From: Deltaproteobacteria bacterium
Lineage (GTDB): Bacteria; Desulfobacterota; Dissulfuribacteria; Dissulfuribacterales; UBA3076
Assembly: GCA_021159445.1 (NCBI GenBank)
Contig: JAGGRV010000353.1
Coordinates: forward strand, 1-5,669
DNA: 5,669 nucleotides
Direction of reading: 5' to 3'
Each line of letters starts with the position of its first letter. Position 1 is the stretch's first letter. Shown one piece after another: positions 1 through 5,669 of the stretch. A model generated the notes under the pieces. The model ran no database searches and had not been told where the DNA came from. It saw only the letters and a program-made list of their open reading frames with translations. The position numbers and the translations under genes were made by a program.

Positions 1-636
1 GGCGGATGTATCCCTGAAGAACTCCTGGATTTGCCTGTTGGTTACGAATCATTGGCCAAGGTTGGTTCGATCATGGGCTCCGGGGGCATGCTCGTCATGG
101 ATGAGGACACGTGTATAGTAAATATCGCCCGGTACTTCCTCGATTTTGCACAGCACGAATCCTGCGGGCAGTGTGCTCCGTGCAGGCTTGGCACAAAGCA
201 GATGTTCAAGATCTTGCAAGACATTACAAGAGGAGACGGAAAGCCCGGAGATATAGAGATCCTGCTCGAACTGTCCGATGCCGTCAAGCAGGCCTCCATA
301 TGCGGCCTTGGAATGACAGTCCCTAATCCTGTAGTATCTACCATACGCTATTTTCGTAAAGAGTATGAAGAGCATATCCATGAAAGGCGCTGCCGGGCCC
401 TTGTATGCAGGTCTCTTATTTCTTACCGTATCAAGGACTACAGGTGTAAGGCCTGTATGATTTGTCTGAAGGCCTGTCCGGTTGGTGCAATTATAGGTGC
501 AAAATGGCAGGTCCATGAGATTGACCAGAGTAAGTGTATTAAATGCGGGACCTGCATGGAGGTCTGTCCCAAGCGGTTCAACGCAGTGGAATGTGTTACC
601 GGTCTGATGGAAGGCTCAGGTGATAAGAGTGAGTAG
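1..636 (+). CDS. NuoF/HydB-like flavo-Fe-S subunit of formate dehydrogenase, 3' part
   Basis: The reading frame is open from the left edge and ends at TAG 634-636, leaving 211 C-terminal codons; the thioredoxin-like and FMN/NAD(H)-binding parts lie outside the window. Residues 1-50 (GGCIPEELLD, then VGSIMGSGGMLVMDEDTC) are the end of the flavin domain and SLBB region typical of NuoF. The N3-type [4Fe-4S] site has ligands C55, C58 and C61 in SCGQCAPCRLGT and C101 in SICGLG. A two-cluster ferredoxin module follows, with C149/152/155/159 (CKACMICLKACP) and C179/182/185/189 (CIKCGTCMEVCP). This tail is absent from ordinary complex I NuoF but common in HydB-type hydrogenase and NAD(P)-linked formate dehydrogenase subunits. 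By family, the protein exchanges electrons between NAD(P)H and the Fe-S chain in the cytoplasm. Its end overlaps the formate dehydrogenase gene, which makes that enzyme its likely partner. Identity of the family is firm; the exact electron acceptor is inference. Confidence 0.93.
   Translation, partial: GGCIPEELLDLPVGYESLAKVGSIMGSGGMLVMDEDTCIVNIARYFLDFAQHESCGQCAPCRLGTKQMFKILQDITRGDGKPGDIEILLELSDAVKQASICGLGMTVPNPVVSTIRYFRKEYEEHIHERRCRALVCRSLISYRIKDYRCKACMICLKACPVGAIIGAKWQVHEIDQSKCIKCGTCMEVCPKRFNAVECVTGLMEGSGDKSE
609..624 (+). promoter_or_regulatory. Ribosome binding region and alternative starts of the formate dehydrogenase gene
   Basis: Two in-frame GTG starts are possible. GGAAGG at 609-614 lies five bases before GTG 620. 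AGGTGAT at 618-624 matches the anti-Shine-Dalgarno sequence in the register that would place GTG 629 well. Starting at 629 gives MSSVSLNINGITV, closer to the usual short N-terminus of NuoG-like [2Fe-2S] domains; starting at 620 adds three residues. Either way the start lies inside the end of the preceding gene, which suggests translational coupling. I keep 620 for the CDS entry, but 629 is equally plausible. Confidence 0.5.
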
Positions 637-3433
637 CGTTTCTTTGAACATAAACGGAATTACTGTAAGGGCCGATGAAGGTGCTACGATCCTCACAGCG
701 GCCCAGGATGCAGGTATCTATATTCCCAGCCTGTGCCATTGCCCTGATGTATCATCCCCTGGCGTGTGCCGCCTGTGCCTGGTCAGGATCGAAAACCGCA
801 GGAGACTTGAACCGGCCTGCCGGACCATTGCAGAAGAAGGGATGGTAATCGTTACGGACGATCCTGAAATTGAACGATTGCGCCGGGTGATCCTTGAACT
901 CATCTTGAGTGATCATGACTTCAACTGCCTTCTCTGTCCCAAGAGCGGGCAGTGCCGACTTCAGGAACTGGTGAACCGTATAGGTATCAATGAGCATCGG
1001 TTCAGTCGCTTAGAGCATACGGCCAAGGATCTCCCCATTGACACCAGCAACCCGTTTTTTGATTTCAATCCAAACAAGTGTGTACAGTGCACAATATGCG
1101 TCCGTACCTGTCACGAAATCGCAGGTATTGATGCAATCGACATGGCATACCGGAGTTACGACCTTAGAGTCAGCACGTTTGCCAACCAACCCTTGAATGA
1201 GTCTGTCTGTGTGTCTTGCGGGGAATGTATGGAGCGTTGCCCTGTGGGTGCCCTGGTACCCAAAAAGGCCGAATATCCAACCCGTGAAGTAAAAACCACC
1301 TGCTCATACTGTGGGGTGGGGTGCGGACTTTACTTGGGGATCCGTGGAAACACGATCGTAAGTGCGAGGGGTGATGACGAAAGCCCTGTTAACCATGGGG
1401 GTCTCTGTGTTCGCGGTCGTTTCGGTTATAACTTCGTTAATAGTTCGGACAGGCTGTCTCTTCCACTCATGCGTGCATACGATGAATATGCACAGCCGTC
1501 CTCTGTAGTTGAAGTAACAGCAGAAGGCAGACCGGTTACATTGCCCCTTGTTAAGAGAGAAGGCAAGTTTGTAGAGATCACCTGGGACCAGGCGATCAAA
1601 TATGTGGCAAGCAGTCTGGCCCATTACAAAGGAGATGAGATCGCTGCCATCTCCTCGGCCAGATGCACAAACGAAGAGAACTACCTCTTCCAGAAGTTCA
1701 CCAGAGTGGCCTTAAAAACCAATAATATTGACCACTGTGCCCGTCTCTGACACGCTCCAACGGTGGCCGGTCTGGCCGCCAGCTTCGGTAGCGGTGCCAT
1801 GACGAACTCCATCAATGAGATCAGCGATGCGGCTTGCATCTTGGCCATCGGCACCAATACAACAGCTAATCACCCCATTATAGGCAGACAGGTTACCAGG
1901 GCTGTACAAAAGGGTGCAAAGCTCATTGTAGTTGATCCTAGGCGCATACCTCTCTGCCGTATGGCCGATATCTGGCTCAGGCTTCGTCCCGGAACCGATA
2001 CAGCACTTCTGAATGGGATAATGAGGGTCATTATCGAAGAAAATCTCATGGACACATCCTTTATTGAGGAACGTTGCGAGGATTATGATGTCTTTGAGGC
2101 CTCCATCATGGAGAATGACCTGACAACCGCTGAGCAAATTACGGGTGTGCCCATACAGGATATAGTCAAGGCCGCCAGGATGTTCGCCTCTACTTCACCT
2201 GCTACCATCCTGTATACCCTGGGTATCACCGAGCACTCGCACGGGACGGATAATGTGCGGGCCTTGGCCAATCTGGCGCTGCTCACGGGTAATATCGGTA
2301 AACCTTCAACCGGCGTAAATCCCTTGAGGGGGCAGAATAACGTTCAGGGCGCCTGTGATATGGGGGCGCTTCCTAACGTATACACCGGCTATCAAAAGGT
2401 GGAAGATGAAAAGGTGCGGAGAAAGTTTGAAAAGGCGTGGAATTGTAAGCTCAGTCCATCAAACGGGATCACATTGACCGAGATGTTTGAAGCTGCCCAT
2501 GAGGGTAAAATTAAGGCCCTCTATCTGAAGGGCGAAGACCCGGTAGTCACGGACGCGGACACAACTTTTATAGAGAAGGCCATCTCCCACCTTGAACTGT
2601 TCGTCGTGCAGGATATCTTCCTTACAGAGACAGCGCGATTGGCAGATGTTGTGCTCCCGGCTGCCAGTTTTGCTGAGAAAGACGGGACCTTTACAAACAC
2701 CGAACGGCGGGTACAGCGGGTCCGCAAGGCAATAGAGCCCAGAGGCGATTCACGACCCGACTGGATGATCATATGTGATATTGCAAAGAGCATGGAGGCT
2801 AAAGGTTTTGATTTTGGCAGCGCTCAAGAAATTTTTGAGGAAATGCGCAGCCTGACCCCAAGTTACGCAGGCATCACTTATGAACGTATTGAGAAGTCAG
2901 GGCTCCAATGGCCCTGCCCGGATCACGGACACCCAGGGACGCCGTATCTTTACAGTGAGCGCTTTAATACACCGAGTGGCCTCGCAAAATTCGCACCCAT
3001 TTCGTACCGGCCTTCGGCAGAGACTACCAGCCACGAGTATCCCTTTATCCTTATCACCAGGCGGAGCGCCTTCCATTATCACGCAGTCATGACACATAAG
3101 GCAGAAGGCTTTGATGAACTTCGAAAGGAAGAGCATGTTGAAATACACCCGGCTGACGCCGCTACTCTGGAGATCCAGGATGGTGAAGTCATAAAAGTGA
3201 CATCCAGAAGAGGAGGCATAAAGGCCAAGACAAAAATAACGGAAATTGTCCCTGCAGGTGTTGTCTGCATGACTTTCAATTTTGCTGAGACCAGGACAAA
3301 TATCTTGACCAGCAGGGCACTGGACCCGATCACCAAGACACCCGAATTCAAGGTGTGCGCAGTCAAAATCGAACGGGAAGAGTCTGCCTATCTTATGAAA
3401 GACTATATGAGGTGGGGTACTGGGAAAAGTTGA
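620..3433 (+). CDS. fdhA: Selenocysteine-containing formate dehydrogenase alpha subunit with NuoG-like N-terminus
   Basis: This enzyme interconverts formate and CO2 at a bis-molybdopterin guanine dinucleotide (Mo or W) site in the cytoplasm; no signal peptide or Tat motif is visible. The product is 937 residues with TGA 1748-1750 read as Sec377 and a true TGA stop at 3431-3433. Domains in order: [2Fe-2S] C39/C50/C53/C67; NuoG-type His-Cys [4Fe-4S] H99/C103/C106/C112; two-cluster ferredoxin C154/157/160/164 and C197/200/203/207; catalytic-domain [4Fe-4S] C228/C231/C235/C263; molybdopterin core with CARL-Sec-HAPTVAGL at 373-385; and a C-terminal dinucleotide-binding domain from about 805. Sec377, His378 and Arg570 correspond to Sec140, His141 and Arg333 of E. 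coli FdhH; the Sec-to-Arg distance is 193 in both. Arg265 occupies the place of FdhH Lys44. The gene overlaps the upstream NuoF-like gene, suggesting one operon and a NAD(P)-linked complex. Naive ORF calling would split it at the TGA into pieces ending at 1750 and restarting near 1763. Confidence 0.96.
1748..1750 (+). other. UGA selenocysteine codon (Sec377)
   Basis: TGA lies in frame between ...NNIDHCARL and HAPTVAGL..., and similarity to formate dehydrogenases continues without a gap on both sides. E. coli FdhF has selenocysteine at this exact place in the motif CARV-Sec-HGPSVAGL. The codon is therefore recoded, using SelB and tRNA-Sec, rather than a nonsense mutation. This implies that the host genome encodes selA, selB, selC and selD; none of them lies in this window. 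Confidence 0.96.
1751..1780 (+). promoter_or_regulatory. Bacterial SECIS element (selenocysteine insertion hairpin)
   Basis: Immediately after the TGA, bases 1762-1768 (GGTGGCC) pair with 1774-1780 (GGCCGCC) over seven base pairs, one of them a T-G wobble, closing a five-base loop GGTCT at 1769-1773. The linker from the TGA to the stem is 11 bases. With the U of UGA counted as 1, U17, G23 and U24 are all present; in E. coli fdhF these are the bulged U and the loop GU needed for SelB binding. In this copy U17 could form a wobble pair instead of bulging. The element lies within the coding sequence and also encodes residues 378-387. Confidence 0.9.
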
Positions 3434-3505
3434 TTCGAAACTTGAAATTTGAAATTGGGAAAAACAGAAATTCGATAATGCCCGTTTTACTGCAACTTAC
3501 AGAAC
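3434..3505 (+). repeat. Short TTGAAAT-type tandem repeats after the formate dehydrogenase stop
   Basis: Directly after the stop codon the sequence reads TTCGAAAC (3434-3441), TTGAAAT (3442-3448), TTGAAAT (3449-3455), then TGGGAAAAAC. These are three near-copies of a seven- to eight-base unit. The rest to 3505 is AT-rich with no ORF and no obvious hairpin plus T-tract. TTACAG at 3497-3502 begins the alternating TTACAG/CTGTAA run that leads into the next element. Function is unknown; the repeats may be the edge of the adjacent palindromic element or a simple-sequence remnant. Confidence 0.45.
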
Positions 3506-3617
3506 TGTAACCGTTTACAGGGTGCTGCATATGCAAGGCGTACGGGTACGCAGACGTACTTCCTGTACTTCAAGTGCCCGACAACAAAGCAGATGCGGCG
3601 CCCTGTGAACGCTTACC
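3506..3617. repeat. Long imperfect inverted repeat, possible dispersed palindromic element
   Basis: The left arm at 3506-3534 and the right arm at 3589-3617 are reverse complements at 23 of 29 positions; three of the six mismatches are C-to-T differences. The arms share the core ACAGGG-x-GC-x-GCAT. The 54-base centre holds the perfect inverted repeat GCGTAC-GG-GTACGC (3538-3551), the direct repeat GTACTTC (3556-3562 and 3565-3571) and ACTTCAAGT (3567-3575). At the left end CTGTAA (3505-3510) also pairs with TTACAG (3515-3520). There is no ORF or transposase inside, and no T-tract follows, so it does not look like a standard terminator. It could be a REP- or MITE-like unit or encode a structured RNA. 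The inverted repeat is directly visible; the mobile or dispersed nature is inference. Confidence 0.6.
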
Positions 3618-3630
3618 ATAAATCTATAAA

Positions 3631-3637
3631 AGGAAGG
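3631..3637 (+). promoter_or_regulatory. Ribosome binding site of the EF-G-like gene
   Basis: The purine-rich AGGAAGG lies 11 bases before ATG 3649, slightly far but workable. No other start codon in this frame lies between it and the ATG, and the protein begins with the family's expected short N-terminus before the P-loop, so 3649 is the likely start. Confidence 0.6.
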
Positions 3638-3648
3638 AATTAGCACCT

Positions 3649-5669
3649 ATGGACGTCAGCAACATCAGAAATTTCGTTCTGGTCGCCCAAAGTGGGAGCG
3701 GCAAGACTTCTCTGGCAGAGGCCATGCTTTTCACTGCCAAGGCGACTTCGCGCATGGGCAAGGTCGATGACGGATCCTCAGTATTGGACTTTGAGCCGGA
3801 AGAGGTCAAACGCAACATGTCTGTTAGCACAGCGTTTCATCATCTGATATGGAAAAAGGCCAAAGTTTACCTTATGGACACACCTGGGGATGACAACTTC
3901 CTCGCTGAAGCCAAGGCGGCCATCAGGGCGGCTGACAATGTGTTGTTCGTGGTAGATGCTGTAAATCCGGTAAAACCACAGACACAGAAGGTGTGGTCCA
4001 TTATTAAGAACTCAGGCCTTCCTGTCATTATGTGTGTCAATAAAATGGATAAGGAGAGAGCAGATTTCCAAAAGGCCCTGGATGCAATAAAGGAAACCCT
4101 GGACCTGAGACTGGTTCCGGTTTCTCTGCCGCTTGGGGAACAGGAGGATTTTAGGGGTATTGTAGATCTCATACAAATGAAGGCCTTTGAGTTCAGCAAT
4201 GATGGAAGCGGCAATGCTAATTCTGTTGATATCCCGGCTGATCTGCAGGATGAAGTTGAAAATTTGAGGAGCAACTTGATCGAGTTTGCCGCAGAATCTG
4301 ATGATGTGCTGCTGGAAAAATTTTTAGAAGGCGAAGAACTTACTCCTGATGAAATCGTTTCCGGCCTGAAACAAGGCATAATGAGCGGGGGTTTTATCCC
4401 TGTGTGCTGCTGTTCCGCTACAAAAAACATCGGCAGCAGCATATTACTTGACCTAATTGTACAATTTCTGCCTTCGCCTGATGAGCTTAGTGGTATCTCC
4501 GGCACTGATCCCAAAAGCGGGGATGAGACAGCACGCGATCCGTCTCCTGACGCCCCGATATCCGGCCTTGTCTTTAAGACCCTTACAGATCCCTATACAG
4601 GGCGTCTTTCCATTATCCGGGTCTATTCCGGCACGCTAAAACCTGACAGCTCGCTCTATAACTCCAACAAAGAAAAAACTGAGCGTTATGGTCAGATATT
4701 TGCCCTTGAAGGTAAAACACAAAAACCTTTGGAAGAGGCTGGACCCGGTGAGATAGTAGCAATAGCAAAGCTAAAGGAAACAGCCACCGGTGATACCCTT
4801 TGTGATCCTGCGAATGCGATAACCTATCCCTTTGTGGCTCTTCCCACGCCGGTCCTGACATATGCCCTCAAGCCCAGGAGTCGAGGAGATGAGGAGAAGA
4901 TAACCCAGTCCCTCGCACGGCTCCAGGAGGAAGATCCCACAATTGATGTAAAACGCGATCAACAGACAAAGGAACTCCTGCTCTCAGGAAACGGGCAGAT
5001 TCACATAGATGCCACTGTGGAAAAGATGGCAAGGAAATTCGGCGTGCAGGTGGACCTTGCTATTCCGCGTATTCCCTATCATGAAACCATAAAGACATCG
5101 AAAAAGGCCGTTATTTATCGACATAAAAAGCAGTCCGGCGGAGCAGGGCAGTTTGCAGAGGTCCACTTTGATATCTCACCACGCCCAAGAGGTAAGGGGT
5201 TTGAGTTTGAAGAGGCACTTGTGGGAATGAATGTCCCGAGAAATTTCGTTCCGGGAGTGGAAAAGGGACTAAGGGAAGCCACAGGGTCCGGTCCACTTGC
5301 CGGATACCCGGTTGTCGATGTAAAGGTGCGCTTCTATGACGGTAAATCTCACGAGGTTGATTCCTCTGAAATAGCTTTCAAGATAGCATCCATCAATTGT
5401 TTCAAAAAAGGCATGCTGGAGGCCAGGCCTACCCTGCTCGAACCCATTGTGAAACTCACCATAACTGTGCCTGATGATTCTGTTGGAGATATAATCGGTG
5501 ACATAAACAGCAGACGGGGCAAGATTATGGGCATGGAACCAGGCCAAGATGGACAGGCCATTGTAGCAGTTGTTCCTCTGGCAGAGGTACAACGCTATAT
5601 GCTGGATCTTAATGCCATGACCGCCGGCCGCGGAACATTTACCATGGAGCAATCTCACTACGAAGAAGT
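3649..5669 (+). CDS. Elongation factor G-like translational GTPase (EF-G paralogue), 3' end cut
   Basis: The frame is open from ATG 3649 to the right edge, giving 673 codons plus two bases; by comparison with EF-G only about 15-30 residues should be missing. G domain: P-loop AQSGSGKT (13-20), switch I near 55-61 (RNMSVST), G3 DTPGDDNF (77-84), G4 NKMD (131-134), G5 SAT (256-258). Domain II starts near 305 (SGLVFKTLTDPYTGRL). Domain III spans about 405-480 (ARLQEEDPTIDV, LLLSGNGQIHID). Domain IV spans about 485-600, with the tip motif SHEVDSSEIAFK containing H568. Domain V starts near 600 (VPDDSVGDIIGDINSRRG). The family promotes GTP-dependent movement on the ribosome, but this is the divergent EF-G-like branch: the canonical G3 histidine is Asp81 and switch I lacks RGIT. 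It may have a specialised or regulatory role rather than being the housekeeping translocase. It probably has its own transcript, since a 215-base gap with a palindrome separates it from the preceding operon. Confidence 0.92.
   Translation, partial: MDVSNIRNFVLVAQSGSGKTSLAEAMLFTAKATSRMGKVDDGSSVLDFEPEEVKRNMSVSTAFHHLIWKKAKVYLMDTPGDDNFLAEAKAAIRAADNVLFVVDAVNPVKPQTQKVWSIIKNSGLPVIMCVNKMDKERADFQKALDAIKETLDLRLVPVSLPLGEQEDFRGIVDLIQMKAFEFSNDGSGNANSVDIPADLQDEVENLRSNLIEFAAESDDVLLEKFLEGEELTPDEIVSGLKQGIMSGGFIPVCCCSATKNIGSSILLDLIVQFLPSPDELSGISGTDPKSGDETARDPSPDAPISGLVFKTLTDPYTGRLSIIRVYSGTLKPDSSLYNSNKEKTERYGQIFALEGKTQKPLEEAGPGEIVAIAKLKETATGDTLCDPANAITYPFVALPTPVLTYALKPRSRGDEEKITQSLARLQEEDPTIDVKRDQQTKELLLSGNGQIHIDATVEKMARKFGVQVDLAIPRIPYHETIKTSKKAVIYRHKKQSGGAGQFAEVHFDISPRPRGKGFEFEEALVGMNVPRNFVPGVEKGLREATGSGPLAGYPVVDVKVRFYDGKSHEVDSSEIAFKIASINCFKKGMLEARPTLLEPIVKLTITVPDDSVGDIIGDINSRRGKIMGMEPGQDGQAIVAVVPLAEVQRYMLDLNAMTAGRGTFTMEQSHYEE

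Noticed and set aside
620..1750. Formate dehydrogenase gene as a pseudogene or two separate genes split at the TGA
   Set aside because: The frame is identical on both sides, the TGA lies at the known selenocysteine site, and a SECIS hairpin with correct spacing follows.
1712..2137. A 141-residue minus-strand open frame across the TGA region
   Set aside because: It lies entirely within conserved formate dehydrogenase coding sequence and shows no motif or independent start signal.
3505..3520. Hairpin CTGTAA-CCGT-TTACAG as a rho-independent terminator of the formate dehydrogenase operon
   Set aside because: The stem is short and AT-rich and no T-tract follows; it is better described as part of the inverted-repeat element.
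3602..3630. Possible sigma-70 promoter before the EF-G-like gene, with TATAAA at 3625-3630
   Set aside because: The -10-like match stands alone; the -35 region (CCTGTG) is poor and lies in the palindrome arm, so the call would be a guess.
3434..3648. A small gene, tRNA or CRISPR array in the intergenic gap
   Set aside because: No ORF with a ribosome binding site, no tRNA cloverleaf or CCA end, and no regularly spaced repeats were seen.
3867..4514. A 215-residue open frame on the minus strand
   Set aside because: It is antisense to the EF-G-like G domain, rich in Ser as expected for a shadow frame, and has no recognisable domain.
5269..5658. A 129-residue minus-strand open frame near the right edge
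   Set aside because: It is antisense to EF-G domains IV and V, which are clearly coding on the plus strand.

Overview
The window reads as bacterial chromosomal DNA from an anaerobe that uses selenocysteine. It carries the 3' end of a NuoF/HydB-like flavo-iron-sulfur subunit, a complete selenocysteine-containing formate dehydrogenase catalytic subunit, an intergenic stretch with a long imperfect palindrome, and most of an elongation factor G-like GTPase. All three genes are on the + strand. The gene content fits a sulfate reducer, syntroph or acetogen-like anaerobe (Desulfobacterota would be my guess), but nothing in the sequence fixes the taxon.

Region 1 to 3433 is a two-gene unit whose reading frames overlap by 17 bases. 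The first gene (entering from the left edge, ending at 636) holds the SLBB region, the N3-type [4Fe-4S] site and a C-terminal two-cluster ferredoxin module. The second (620 to 3433) has a NuoG-like N-terminal extension with four Fe-S clusters, fused to a formate dehydrogenase core with its own [4Fe-4S] cluster and bis-molybdopterin (Mo or W) active site. Its frame is interrupted by TGA at 1748-1750, which lies exactly where E. coli FdhF has selenocysteine 140. A hairpin follows with the same spacing and key nucleotides as the E. coli fdhF SECIS element. The gene is therefore one 937-residue selenoprotein, not two ORFs or a pseudogene. Together the two proteins should form a soluble cytoplasmic formate dehydrogenase that passes electrons between formate/CO2 and NAD(P)H, possibly with ferredoxin.

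Region 3434 to 3648 is non-coding. It begins with short TTGAAAT-type repeats and then holds an approximately 112-base imperfect inverted repeat (3506 to 3617) that looks like a dispersed palindromic element. It carries no recognisable rho-independent terminator.

Region 3649 to 5669 is an EF-G paralogue cut by the right edge, with all five EF-G domains visible. Its G3 motif reads DTPGD, so the catalytic histidine of canonical EF-G is replaced by aspartate, and switch I is also divergent. I see no CRISPR array, transposase, RNA gene or clearly undescribed multi-gene system. The notable points are the recoded UGA with its SECIS, the palindromic intergenic element and the atypical EF-G.
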